Position numbers and translations under genes: made by a program | NCBI GenBank assembly: GCA_032622095.1 | Contig: CP136067.1 | Span: forward strand, 74,924,705 to 74,988,704 | Reading direction: 5' to 3' | Source: Siphonodentalium dalli | Lineage: Eukaryota; Mollusca; Scaphopoda; Gadilida; Siphonodentaliidae | Length of the DNA: 64,000 nucleotides | The notes under the pieces: model-generated | What the model saw: only the letters and a program-made list of their open reading frames with translations | Told to the model about the DNA's origin: nothing | Databases searched by the model: none | In this document: piece by piece, positions 10,921 through 22,669 of the stretch | How positions within the stretch are numbered: the first letter of the stretch is position 1 | How the letters are laid out: the number at the start of each line of letters is the position of its first letter

Positions 10921-11600
10921 CCTTCACTGTGAGTATGATGATACGTCATCTATCATCATTACTAGATCCACGACCAATCCAAATTCCAATCATCTTCAGA
11001 CCTCATGAGGTCAGGCACACATCCAAAATGGGCTAGGTAGCTCGTTTTATCTAACATTGCCCGATTGAGCTACATTTATTTAATGTGATTTACGCATCTC
11101 TACCGATTGACTCTCATTAGTTGTGTAAATGTGTACCACTATCCTGTCTACAAAGAAACAATAAATGATTCACCATGGCTTTTATACCTACATGTATATA
11201 GCGATTCAAAATTAGTTTATTTACCATTAGAAAGTGTAAGAAAAAATATGTTTATCCAAGATGAAAATCTTCATTCAAACTATCGGCACAATTGCAGGAT
11301 GCTGTTCGCAAAGTCTAGACAACGCTATTTGTAAGCTCTAATCTGATTGGCTGCATTTATGCCCAGTTTAATAAAGAAATTTTAATGAATGATGCATCTG
11401 ATGGAATGGACGGGAACACACATTAACAAGCATGACATAAACAAGTCAAGTAGGGGTAGAGCCAGAAAAAGATTCATAGAAATATATTTAATGACAAGAC
11501 AGTCCATGGCTGTTGAGAAGTCACCTGACTGTAAAGACTGAGAATACTGGGACTCTCAAGACCATAACAGTTAGTACTTGTCAAAATCATTTAAAACAAG
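10921..11600. other. Unassigned spacer
   Basis: AT-rich, with no domain-bearing frame and no delimited repeat. The small plus-strand ORF at 11107-11334 has no recognisable feature. Confidence 0.4.
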
Positions 11601-11605
11601 TAGTT

Positions 11606-11730
11606 CCAAGCAAGGACGTAGCTAGAGGGTCTCCGCTAAGCAGTGGGGTGTCCACCTTGAAATTTTCAACTGCACGCCCCTGATACCTCCCACCCCATAT
11701 AATCCATAGTCTGTCCCCTCCCAACTGAAG
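11606..11730 (+). repeat. Fragment of the 'gtggctagagggtctcc' repeat family
   Basis: The stretch 'ggacgtagctagagggtctcc' (in part) and the following 'gtccaccttg.aaattt.caactgca' match the left end of the larger element at 37181. Confidence 0.6.
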
Positions 11731-11959
11731 CAAACACACTACCAAGTTCGAAAAAATACCTTAGCACTTGTTGGAATTTTAAAACTGATAGCTCACGCTT
11801 TCCCGACTGCTGTAAAGTTCCAAAGCTGACATTCCCCATTTTTAATGGCTGACCCCATTCAAACATATTTGAATCTAAACTCTCCATGGACCCAACACAC
11901 CAAATGCCATTTAAACCCATTTTAACAAATCTGTAAATCAGTCACCCGATGACCCGCCA

Positions 11960-12345
11960 TACTATGTATAAGCTAAATAGGCCTAATGACTCATGAGGAG
12001 AAAACATTTTAAGAATTACTATGTGGGAAGAGTTATGTCCCTGGTCTAACCCCTATTTGACCGGGTGACCCTATTTGAACAAATCTGAATCCCAATCACT
12101 TCCATACCAAATATAAGCTGATAGGTCTGACGGTTCTTGAGAAGAAGATGTTTTAACAATTACCATGGATGGAAGGAGTTATGTCCCTGGCTCGGCCACT
12201 TTTTGACTTGGTACCCCCATTTGAACAAAACTAAATCTCAGTCACCTAATATGATTCAATTCTGACTTTATGGGTTGTGGAGAAGAAGATTGCTGATGCA
12301 CAGACGGACGGAGGAGGAGTGATATTAACCAGGAGTGTTTATACC
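11960..12345 (+). repeat. Pearl-like repeat, 'agttatgtccctgg' type
   Basis: Two units of ~155 bp share 'gagttatgtccctggct', 'tttgaacaaatctgaat' and 'agaagaagat'. They end in gacggacgg and a 'tataccac/gaggtggtata'-like terminal pairing. Related units occur at 13195-13615 and 38300-38650. Confidence 0.65.
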
Positions 12346-12782
12346 TCTTCTCGAGGTGGTATATATTTTACCGGTCATTATTTAGATAATACACAGTTGA
12401 GCTAATAATGACTCGAAAAATAACTACAACCTCAGCGAGCTAACACCTCGGCGTCTTCGGTGGAAGACATTCGTCGGGATAGTACTCAAGCAACAACAAT
12501 AGGTAGACGCGCAAGTGGGTTTTAAGTTTGTTTACATAACTAAGCATATAAACGTGACAATAACATGCATTGTATGCGATATTTATGATTGGTATAAGAA
12601 CAAAATATGTTTATAATACAATATTCTTTCTGTTTATGGCGGTTTTAGCGAATATGACTATTTTAACAGCAATTCCCACCGCGAAGACCGCCCGTATCTT
12701 TAAATCTAAATTAAATAATAAAAATTTATTTAAAAAAAAATATATATATTTATTAACCCTTTACCCAACAGAACGGCCCTGT

Positions 12783-12851
12783 GCCAATGCATTCTCTTAT
12801 ATATGCGAGTCGACCATAGGTCGCCTCGCATATATAAGAGAATGCATTGGC
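12783..12851. repeat. 69-bp near-perfect hairpin, first of pair
   Basis: Outer arms of 27 bp (GCCAATGCATTCTCTTATAT.. and its complement) enclose a second short stem CGACC/GGTCG around ATA. Confidence 0.92.
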
Positions 12852-12930
12852 TTAACACATTAAAAATTATAAAATTGTTAAAGAATGTAAGAAAAAATGG
12901 TAAAAAGTGTTAAAAAAAGATTTTTTTTAG

Positions 12931-12999
12931 GCCAATGCATTCTCTTATATATGCGAGGCGACCTATGGTTGACTCGCATATATAAGAGAATGCATTGGC
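12931..12999. repeat. 69-bp near-perfect hairpin, second of pair
   Basis: Reverse complement of the hairpin at 12783-12851 with one substitution in the inner stem. The two together form an inverted repeat of inverted repeats. Confidence 0.92.
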
Positions 13000-13194
13000 A
13001 CAGGGCATAACTGTAACCATCACAATGTGGTCAATGAGCCGGTTCCAATGATATCCATATTTGTATGGTTTTATTGAGACAGACCCAAGATAATTTTGGC
13101 TGTTGCAGCTTTATTTGGCCGTTTTTGGCCGGTTTGTTGGGTAAAGGGTTAATGTTTTTAATGATTTTTTTTTAATTGAATTAAATCGGAGTTC

Positions 13195-13615
13195 AATCCA
13201 AAACTTTTTTTTTTAGTGTTGTCCCTGGCCCCGCCCACATTTGACCCATTGATCTCATTTGAACAAATCTAAACCCCAGTCACCCAAGGACCCTTTATAC
13301 CAAAAATGAACACATTCGGCCTGATGGTACTTAAAAAGTTGTTTTAAGAATTGTTATGGATGAAAAGAGTTATGGCCCTGGCTTTGCAACTTTCTGACTT
13401 GATGGCCTGATTTTAACAAATCTGTATAATAGTCACCTAGGGAACATTCACACCAAATATGAACCCATTCGGTCTTATGCTTTTGGAGAAGAAGACATTT
13501 AAAGATATTAGGACAAATGGATGGTCGGACGGATGGATGGACAGACAGATGGAGGGATGGACAAGAAGTGATGACTATAGCTCCACCAGAGACTTCATCT
13601 CAGGTGAGTTAAACC
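13195..13615 (+). repeat. Pearl-like repeat, 'agttatgtccctgg' type, second block
   Basis: Units share 'tgtccctggccccgcccaca', 'catttgaacaaatct' and 'caccaaatatgaacccattc'. The block ends in 'ggacagacagatgga' and 'gacttcatctcaggtgag'. It is close kin to 38300-38650. The block at 11960 and this one may be a single array opened by the TTAA element between them. Confidence 0.6.
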
Positions 13616-13989
13616 GGAGGTGAGACAGAGGGACAGAAGAGAATGTTAGAGTTTAGAGAGAAAATCAGAAATTACAGAGTGTGAGGTGTAACTATATATG
13701 TGAGCACTGAGCATGCATAATAATTAATTTGGAAGAAACAAAAAAATATATAATAACTAATTTCAAGGAAATAAAAAGAATTTATATATATTTATGAATG
13801 TATGTCACTCTAATTAGCACAGGTAAGCTCACAGCTAATTGGATGACACACAGAACGCAAATAGTCAAAAGATTAATGAGTTTCGCGCGATTTCATATTA
13901 GCTCTACACGGTTTTATCAGTGGTCAGAAAGTTGTCAAGTTATATGGTCTTCATATAAAAGTCTTTGCTTGTTTTCATTAAGATGTCAA

Positions 13990-14256
13990 ATTATTTATAC
14001 TGAGGTTGAATGCAGATTATCCCGACATGGTGGCCTATTCCCATTGAACTGGTATTGAAATTTGAAGTCCAAGATGTTTTTGGTCGAATAACCCCAAAAT
14101 GATCTGTGACAAATTTCATAATGATCCGATAAACAGTGTGACCTGTAGCTCATGCTAATGGAAATTCTTGATGGATGTCTCCACGCACACACACGCATGG
14201 ACGACGGATACCAAGCCATGGCGATAGCTCAAACTTTACAAAGTAAAGTTGAGCTA
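13990..14256 (+). repeat. 3' end of an 'agatggc'-type pearl-like element
   Basis: Contains one repeat unit and the 3' signature '..cgacggataccaagccatgg' with 'cgatagctcaaacttt', then a terminal hairpin (actttacaaagtaaagt). No matching 5' end is present, so it is truncated. Confidence 0.65.
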
Positions 14257-15005
14257 ATAAGGCATCACTGAGGTGGTTATCTTCCAGAATGCTGTTGAGA
14301 TTGCTACATCTTAATCTCAGTTTGGCGTGGGATATTTGAGCTGTCCTAGAATAGCTGGAAAAGTAGTATTTAGACTTTGATATATCAGGTTTAAGCTTGT
14401 GTTTGAAATTGACTATTGATGTTGCTTTGTGATAAGGAAGGTGTGACACCTGCCTCAGCTTACTGGTAGATTAAGGTGAGAACAGGTTGCAACAATGACC
14501 AATGGGAATCAGAGTTAGCGAGTGGGCATGGTTTATAGGCATGTCAAAAATATCAGCAGATCCTTTCATTAATCTCATATGGGCTGTGGTGCTATGCACA
14601 TCGTTATAAATATTCAATATACACAATATGTTTACTATCAACTGATGTTCATCTTTTCGCCTAAGTTGTCAAAAAAAAATGTGCACAACCATTTTGAAAA
14701 TGATATTATAAACTGTGCAGTGAACTGAATGAATGGTTTATGTTGGCCATTTCATGCACCAGAGAGACCCTACCTTTTATTTGATTTTGTAACATTTACA
14801 TGCCCTGGCAATATTCACTAAATTGACTAATTCAGACATGTAAAAAAAAAACGGCAGAGATTTTATTTTATGTGCACAATTTTTCCAGGACACCTGTATA
14901 AACCGGTAATGTGTTTAGATTACCATTTCCTAATTTCAGGTGACCACCAAAGAAAAAAAAGATGTCGTCAAATCTCTAGCATATCTCATATATTTATATT
15001 AGTTA
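14257..15005. other. Unassigned AT-rich spacer
   Basis: No recognisable coding region or delimited element. A-runs followed by 'tgtgcaca' occur near 14670 and 14860. Confidence 0.4.
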
Positions 15006-15010
15006 CTATA

Positions 15011-15581
15011 CGTGACTGACATTACATTCAAAGAACTTTTTCCAGATTCATTGTGATGAATAGAGCAATATTTATAAATATATAATCTTATTTCTATGTG
15101 TGATGTTGGCTTGTGCCAAGGTGCACCCAAAAATGTGCATTATTCTGAGTTCAGTCAAGCGATGATAAAATGGCATCGTTCAATGTTAGCGTAACTGACA
15201 TTACACGAAAATATCAAGGCACAGTGTCAACTTGTTTTCAAATTAAATTTGTATTAAATTTACTGAAACTCATATGATTTTCTTTGTTAATTTTTCGTGG
15301 TAGATATTTCAAGATAATGTAAAAGCAAAATTAGAACTAACATGAAATATTTTTTGTTGTCCAAATTATGCGTGACTGACATTACACTAATTTCGTGACT
15401 GACATTACGGCATGATTACGCTATGAAATATATCAAATATTTCCAACAGTTTCTGATCCAAATGAGTAATTATTACCCTATCAATCATATTTTATGGGGT
15501 TTAAATGCATTTAATATATTTTATTACCATATACAGCACATGAACATGATATTGACTAATGTAAGCGTGACTGACATTACA
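15011..15581 (+). repeat. Five copies of a 16-bp motif at about 180-bp spacing
   Basis: CGTGACTGACATTACA or a one-base variant lies at 15011, 15190, 15371, 15394 and 15566. Spacings are 179, 181, 23 and 172 bp. The sequence between copies does not align from interval to interval, so this is not an ordinary tandem repeat. Confidence 0.8.
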
Positions 15582-16028
15582 CAATTTTATCCAAGATACA
15601 TGCTAAATGGATATAAAATTTAAGTTGTTTGACATTCAAATACTTTAATATGAACACCTTTTAAAATTATTTTAGTTGGTATTTAACATTTTTTTTATGG
15701 ACAGACTAATCTGTCTGTGTCTGCATGATATTATGCTACTGAATTTGTGCCTAACATTAACCTATGAAAAAAAAAATGAAAAAAATATTAGTTTCTACAT
15801 TCTCAATTACCTTTTGTACAAGTTTTTCAGACAATAGTGTTTGGAGACCGGGGAAAATGGGAGGTGGTTTGCATAGGTTATCTTACTTTGGCAAACATTT
15901 TCAACAAATATTTCATGCCTATGACATTTCAGTTGGAAATTTTACACCAAATCTAGGTTGAAATTTCCCTGTATAGTTTGTTTACCAGTATTTAGTGAGA
16001 TATATTTTTCAAGTTGAATAAATAAACT

Positions 16029-18472
16029 AAAGTGTCAATGACACTGTAGCTCAACTTTGAAAGGGAATAATTTAATGTATTAGTCAATGGAGTGATTAAG
16101 AATGTGGAAAGTTGAATGTCTAATACTAGTTTATAGACATGAAGAGAAAAGTCAAATCCAAGATGGCTGCTGGCGGCCATGTTTTCGGCCGAATGACCCC
16201 AAAATGAGTCGTTCCCATCTACATGTCATCGTTAACATCCATGACAAATTTTATGACGATCAGACTAAAGGTACGACCTGTAGCCCATGCTAAAGAATTT
16301 AGTCATACAAAGAGTAAAATCCAAGATGGCTGCTGGCGACCAGGTTTTTGGGCCGAATGACCCCAAAATGACTCGTTCCCATCTACATGTCATTATTAAC
16401 ATTCATGACAAATTTTATGATGATCAGACTAAAGGTACGACCTGTAGCCCGTGCTAAAGAATTTAGTCATACAAAGAGTAAAAACCAAGATGGCTGCTGT
16501 CGGCCATGTTTTTTGGCCGAATAACCCCAAAATTACTCGTTCCCATCTACATGTCAATATTAACATCCACGACAAATTTCATGATGATCAGACGAACAGT
16601 ACGACCTGTGGCCCGTGCTAATGGATTAAATTTTGAAATCCAAGATGGCCGCTGGCGGCCATGTTTTTTGTCCGAATGACCCCAAAATGACTCGTTCCCA
16701 TCTACATTCCAATTTCAACAGCCATGACAAATTTTATGATGATCGGACTAAAGGTACGACCTGTAGCCTGTGCTAAAGAATTTAGTCATACAAAGAGTAA
16801 AATCCAAGATGCCTGCTGGCGGCCATGTTTTTGGGCCGAATGACCTCAAAATGACTTGTTCCCATCTACATGTCATTATTAACATTCTTGATAAATTTTA
16901 TGATGATCAGACTAAAAGTACGACCTGTAGCCCGTGCTAAAGAATTTAGTCATACAAAGAGTAAAATCCAAGATGCCTGCTGGCGGCCATGTTTTTGGGC
17001 CAAATGACCCCAAAATTACTTGTTCCCATCTACATGTCAATATTAACATCCATGACAAATTTCATGACGATCAGACAAACAGTAGGCCCTGTAGCCTGTG
17101 CTAAAGAATTTAGTCATACAAAGAGTAAAATCCAAGATGGCTGCTGGCCACCATGTTTTTTGGCCAAATGACCCCAAAATTACTCGTTCCCATCTACATG
17201 TCAATATTAACATCCATGACAAATTTCATGATGATCAGACAAACAGTACGACCTGTGGCCCGTGCTAATGGATTGAATTTTGAAATCCAAGATGGCCGCT
17301 GGCGGCCATGTTTTTTGTCCGAATGACCCCAAAATGACTCGTTCCCATCTACATTCCAATTTCAACAGCCATGACAAATTTTATGATGATCGGACTAAAG
17401 GTACGACCTGTAGCCCGTGCTAAAGAATTTAGTCATACAAAGAGTAAAATCCAAGATGCCTGCTGGCGGCCATGTTTTTGGGCCAAATGACCCCAAAATT
17501 ACTCGTTCCCATCTACATGTCAATATTAACATCCATGACAAATTTCATGACGATCAGACAAACAGTAGGCCCTGTAGCCTGTGCTAAAGAATTTAGTCAT
17601 ACAAAGAGTAAAATCCAAGATGGCTGCTGGCCGCCATGTTTTTTGGCCAAATGACCCCAAAATTACTCGTTCCCATCTACATGTCAATATTAACATCCAT
17701 GACAAATTTCATGATGATCAGACGAACAGTATGACCTGTGGCCCGTGCTAATGGATTGAATTTTGAAATCCAAGATGGCCGCTGGCCGCCATGTTTTTGG
17801 GCCAAATGACCCCAAAATTACTCGTTCCCATCTACATGTCAATATTAACATCCATGACAAATTTCATGACGATCAGACAAACAGTACGCCCTGTAGCCTG
17901 TGCTAAAGAATTTAGTCATACAAAGAGTAAAATCCAAAATGGCTGCTGGCCGCCATGTTTTTTGGCCAAATGACCCCAAAATTACTCGTTCCCATCTACA
18001 TGTCAATATTAACATCCATGACAAATTTCATGATGATCAGACGAACAGTACGACCTGTGGCCCGTGCTAATGGATTGAATTTTGAAATCCAAGATGGCCG
18101 CTGGCGGCCATGTTTTTTGTCCGAATGACCCCAAAATGACTCGTTCCCATCTACATTCCAATTTCAACAGCCATGACAAATTTTATGATGATCGGACTAA
18201 AGGTACGACCTGTAGCCCGTGCTAAAGAATTTAGTCATACAAAGAGTAAAATCCAAGATGCCTGCTGGCGGCCATGTTTTTGGGCCAAATGACCCCAAAA
18301 TTACTCGTTCCCATCTACATGTCAATATTAACATGCATGACAAATTTCATGACGATCAGACAAACAGTAGGCCCTGTAGCCTGTGCTAAAGAATTTAGTC
18401 ATACAAAGAGTAAAATCCAAGATGGCTGCTGGCCGCCATGTTTTTTGGCCAAATGACCCCAAAATTACTCGA
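16029..18472 (+). mobile_element. Large 'agatggc'-type pearl-like array with higher-order repeats
   Basis: Opens with the same 5' palindrome (AGTGTCAATGACACTGTAGC) as the element at 6113. It then runs through about fifteen units of ~161 bp, each with 'ccaagatggc.gctgg..gccatg' and 'gaccccaaaat.actcgttccc'. Units fall into types: one has 'attttgaaatccaagatggc' (about 16625, 17275, 18070, and a chimeric unit at 17757), another 'atgcctgctggcgg'. A 483-bp three-unit block near 17271 recurs near 18066, almost identical. The array stops abruptly at 18472 without the 3' hairpin. The repeated 60-codon frames are repeat read-through, not genes. Confidence 0.8.
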
Positions 18473-18790
18473 CCTATTTAAAGACTAAATACTACAGGCC
18501 AATCTAAAATAATTGTTACTATTTGCTCAATTACTTGCAAGCCACTTTGGGCATATATTTTACTAGCACATGTGGGTTAACAATGTTATATGCTTTCATC
18601 ACTAAATTGATGAATATGACACAGAGAAAAACTGTTTTCAATAACTTGAATACCATAACTATCAGATTTTCAAACTCTTTAGTCAATATTCAAGATTTAA
18701 TTTTTTCACAAATTTCATTCTCCGTTGTGGAATTGCCCATCATCTTGATTCTTGTCAAACTCCAGGAGTCCAGTGACTGAACCCATTAGC

Positions 18791-19244
18791 GTCGTCGTAA
18801 CGTTTTATTCATAAATGCACACCGTGTGGATTTATGAAATTATGTATACATAAATGCACACCAGTCTCAGTCGGAACGAGATTGAAATGTTGCCGCGAAT
18901 AATTGCCGTCTGCTTCAATTCAGACTATTTTTCTTCCGTAGTTCTGCTAACGGCATTGTTTTATCACAATGATGAAACTGCGATCAAATTGATCATCAGT
19001 CGCATATTGATCGTAGTACCAGTATTAAACAGGGACCGAAAGAACTGCATGATGTGCATCAGTGCATGGTTGTTTGATCAATGAAAGGAAGAAAATGAAC
19101 TTACAAAAAATGTCAACTCATGTGCATTTATGTAGAAAACACTATGACAATGACCCTGTCATGTGACACTACGCGAGACTGGTGTGCATTTATGTATACA
19201 GAAATGCACACTGCGTGCGTCTATGTATAAAACATTACGACAAC
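18791..19244. mobile_element. Foldback MITE with ~80-bp imperfect arms
   Basis: Arms 18791-18871 and 19165-19244 pair imperfectly and share 'gtatacataaatgcacaccag' in part. The direct repeat CATTAGCGTC occurs at 18784-18793 and 19259-19268 and may be a 9-10 bp target duplication, but the right boundary does not fit exactly. The 76-codon plus-strand ORF inside has no recognised domain. Confidence 0.65.
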
Positions 19245-19270
19245 AACCCCATTACTGGCATTAGCGTCAA

Positions 19271-19579
19271 ACAGGTCAGGGAGAACCCAAATTGATGTAC
19301 TAAACCTCGATTTGTGTAAAAAACCTCGATCGAGGTTCTTCGAGATCATGTGGCCACTGGTCAAAATACTCACCCATGATATAAGGGGAAACACTCTAAA
19401 CCAAATATGATACTAATCTGTCTAATGCCAGTAATGGAAGTAATATAGTGTTGAGTATTTCATCTTACACTATGGTAGTGAGTCCATGTAACTGATCACA
19501 TGATCTCGAAGAACCTCGATCGAGGTTTCTTACACAAATCGAGGTTTAGTACATCGATTTTGGGTTCTCCCTGACCTGT
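19271..19579. mobile_element. Foldback MITE, ~80-bp TIRs containing AACCTCGATCGAGGTT
   Basis: Ends ACAGGTCAGGGAGAACCC and its complement. The arms (19271-~19355, ~19497-19579) pair almost perfectly, and each contains the 16-bp palindrome AACCTCGATCGAGGTT. No clear TSD. It follows the previous MITE almost directly. Confidence 0.8.
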
Positions 19580-19671
19580 CCACAGGAGTTTGTCAGAATG
19601 ATAATAAATAATAGTAATAATAAATATATACAAATAGAAACAGTAATAAAAGACTAGGATTGAAACAAGGG

Positions 19672-20520
19672 GATTAGTGATTTGACCTATAAATCTTTAT
19701 TTATAACTATTTGACTCGAAAATAGGAAACGGTAAACATGTTATCGATCGTTGCGATCTTCAGATAGATTGCTATTAAGACTATTATACATCAATATGAC
19801 TGCATGTAACTTACATTTAGCTTCGCATTTACTATATCACATATGTTCTCTTTATATCACCGCGACGGCAGGTTTCATTTGCAAAGTGTTTTCTGTCGTC
19901 TCTGTGAAGGCGCCGCGTGACGGTGTCTCTGTGGCTCCAGCAAAATTTATCAACTCTCTGGAGGAATCTCTTTGCAACAGTGGTCAGAATATTTCGACCC
20001 AATCTTGGAAATGTTACTGACACTGTTGCTCTTTTTCTCATCCCGATATAACAGTGTTGTGTAACCAAGTAATGCTAGCTGTTACGATTGACACGTATTA
20101 TGAACTCTTAAATCAAGAAGATAATTGTGCATCATCCACCAATAATGTACGCTAGTGTCCCGAACAGAAGAACAGACCGGAATATTCGGACAAGTGAACG
20201 GCAGAGATTCCTCGGCCCTTTTATTTTAGGTGTACAATTTTGCCCGGACACTGTAACCTGGTGCCTTCAGGCTTCACGGAGACGACAGATAACGCTTCAC
20301 AAATGAAACCTGCCGTCGCGGTGATATAAAGAGAACATAAGCCTAAGGTGATATTGTCAATGCTATGCTATATGTAAGTCGCAACGGTCAGAATGATGTA
20401 TACCAGTCATAATATCAATGAATTAAATATTAAGATTGCCACGATCGATAACGTCTTTACCGTTTCTTATTTTCGTGTTACCAAAAATAAACAAAATATG
20501 ACGTAAATCGCTAATCCTCC
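19672..20520. mobile_element. Long-arm foldback element
   Basis: Inverted arms of over 200 bp: 19672-~19915 pairs with ~20270-20520, starting 'ggattag.gattt' and including 'ttatcgatcgt' and 'accgcgacggcaggtttcatt' in part. The central part is unique. ORFs on both strands of the arms mirror each other and are not genes. Confidence 0.75.
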
Positions 20521-20990
20521 GGTGACGCGTTATGCAGTAGGTCCCTAGATTTGCGTAGGTCTCCGTAGGTCACTCAATTCGCGTAGGTCCCCGCAGTAAT
20601 GCAATATATAGTAGGTCTACATGATTTATTGACTGATAAAATGGATTGATACCACTAAATGATCATGTTAGATGTTACTTTGCATATATTTTTTTGCTTA
20701 GTGATACTTTGAGGATGAAGCCTTTAGAACTAAAATTACGTGATTTCTGATCCGGAAAGTAAGAGGATTATCTTACTGGCTTCGGGATAAGATATTAATT
20801 AGAGGATTACTGGATATATTTTTGATTTTATTTAGGTCCCCGTAGTAATGGAGGGGTGCATGCTTTATAGAATAATTAATGCCTAATATTATCAATAAGT
20901 GAGCATATTATATGATATTGCGTTGTTTTTTTAAAATTAAATATCTAATTATATATTTTGTTTAGCTTAGATGAAAAAAAAAATAAGATT

Positions 20991-21092
20991 TACCATCCAG
21001 TTAATTAAGTTATGTTAAGATTAATTTTTTTTAAAGTTATCGACTTACAAGTGATCAGTACGTTACTAAACATAACTTATTTAACTGAATGG
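20991..21092. repeat. Hairpin within element C
   Basis: Arms 'taccatccagttaattaagt' (20990-) and its near complement ending at 21092. Immediately beyond, GTTTACACAGCCCAA (21091-21105) has an inverted partner at 21853-21867. Confidence 0.65.
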
Positions 21093-21546
21093 TAAGTTTA
21101 CACAGCCCAACTACATGGGTGACCATTAATCACATTGTTTGCGAGACTGGGTGTTTTCTTTGCGAAAAGGATCTGTCCTCTTTGAAGATTCATTTCGGCA
21201 ATATCTGACTGTTGTGAAAAGGATCTGTTTTCTTTGAAGCTTCATTTCGGCAATGTCTGTTGTGATAGGGTTGTGACTAATTATCAACTAGTGTTAGTAC
21301 TCATAGATGAGTGACATTTTGTGATTCTAAGACATGATACTTATGTTGAGCACTGAGACTTTCAAACTCATATTCATATTAATATTATTCAATATGCGAC
21401 TTACCGATCCACGATACCCGTGCGGTCTCTATAGACATACATTTTACGACGGCAAATGTTTACGATGATTTTATTAAATTTCAATGCTATACTTGCCATT
21501 TTATTTGTATACAAATGTAACTACCACGATCGTCTATCTTACTATA

Positions 21547-22335
21547 TAAATAAAGCCATCTGTTTAAATTTTACATTTAATCAACACCTGTTGATTAAAG
21601 GCGCCTACTGTTGACTAAACTTCGCAGAGTGGATTAAACATTCTTCATACAATTTGAACAGAAAAGTGTTTATCCATAGCATTGTAAAAATCGTGGCATA
21701 AACACAGTGGATTAAAACTTTCTCCATATACAATTTGAACGGAAAAGTGTTTATCCATCGCATTTTGTTTCTGAATAAAAATGTTTCTAATTCTAATTAA
21801 CAAATTATAGCGTTCTGTATTGCTATATTACTACCACAATTGTAATACTTGACTTGGGCTGTGTAAACATTTTAATAAAATATATATAGCCTCAATAAAA
21901 ATTAATCAAGAATACTAATTAAGTATACTCATAAATAATTCACAACAATAAATTAATTATTTAAAGTTTCCATCGGATCGATAGTGGTGTATATTTAAAT
22001 GAGATATTGCGTATATTAATTGGTTGTCCCATTTTATTATTGTGAATTATTTATGAGTATACTTAATTAGTATTCTCGATCAGTATTGATATGAATTTAA
22101 TTTAAGTTGTAAACAATCTTAGAACGCAGTATTTTCGGTTTTGGACAATTCAAACTCATAGAGAAGAAAGTTTTAATCCACGTCTGTGTTTATGCCACGA
22201 TTTTTACAATGCTATGGATAAACACTTTTGTATGAAGAATGTTTAATCCACTCTGCGAAGTTTAGTCAACAGTAGGCGCCTTTAATCAACAGGTGTTGAT
22301 TAAATGTAAAAATTTAAACAGATGGCTTTATTCAC
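21547..22335. repeat. Foldback with ~170-bp arms plus nested inner inverted repeat
   Basis: The outer arms (21547-~21715, ~22166-22335) share 'aatcaacacctgttgatt', 'taggcgcct' and 'aaaaatcgtggcataaacac'. An inner inverted pair (21895-21955 vs 22030-22085) shares 'actaattaagtatactcata'. A 69-bp partial duplication (cagtggattaaa..aaaagtgtttatccat) occurs near 21710. Confidence 0.75.
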
Positions 22336-22408
22336 ATTGAAACAAACTTCAGCCCAAAATTTACTCGACGGGGGAAGTCGTGTGAGATTGCCTGTAGACC
22401 TACTATAT

Positions 22409-22520
22409 ATGAGGGTGACGACCCTCCCCCCCCCCCCTGGCATCCGGCATCCGGCTTAAAATGGACCCCGGCATCCGGAATACGCCATAACAGAGAGGCG
22501 GCATCCGGAATACTATTTGA
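22409..22520. repeat. Left 'catccgg' subterminal repeats of element D
   Basis: A C-run at 22425-22437 is followed by 'catccggcatccggc', 'gcatccggaatacgccataa' and another 'gcatccggaatac'. The mirror set is at 24515-24633. Confidence 0.75.
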
Positions 22521-22669
22521 TTAAATTTATTGAAAACAGACTCGTGAACGTTGGCATGAGGTATTGGAATTAGTCTCCGTATTGACTAGTAATGATTTGA
22601 TTTAGCAGCTTTACGGAAAGATTAAACTTTTTACTAAATGTATGATCTCATATCATACATATATATATA

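Larger units (their letters stand above)
12757..13148 (+). mobile_element. piggyBac-like MITE carrying two 69-bp hairpins
   Basis: TTAA flanks both sides (12753-12756, 13149-13152) and the terminal inverted repeats are CCCTTTACCCAACA, as in piggyBac-type ends starting CCC. It contains two large palindromes in opposite orientation, separated by an AT-rich spacer. An inverted copy with the same ends and order is at 51010-51380. No coding. Confidence 0.85.
20610..22405. mobile_element. Element C inserted in the left TIR of element D
   Basis: Ends GTAGGTCTAC and GTAGACCTAC, flanked on both sides by TATATA. The uninterrupted site is preserved in the opposite TIR of element D (24630-24640). It contains a large nested inverted repeat (21547-22335) and no recognisable protein. 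The TATATA could be a TSD, but the low complexity of the site makes its length uncertain. Confidence 0.65.

Noticed and set aside
15011-15581. Repeated peptide VTDIT as a coding signal
   Set aside because: Copies fall in different frames with stops between them. The nucleotide motif is conserved, not a reading frame.
16029-18472. CRISPR-like regular array and four near-identical 60-codon ORFs
   Set aside because: Units are ~161 bp tandem repeats without short repeat/spacer structure, in an animal genome. The ORFs are the repeat itself.
19751-20068. Overlapping ORFs on both strands as a gene
   Set aside because: They lie in the arm of a long foldback and are mirrored in the other arm.
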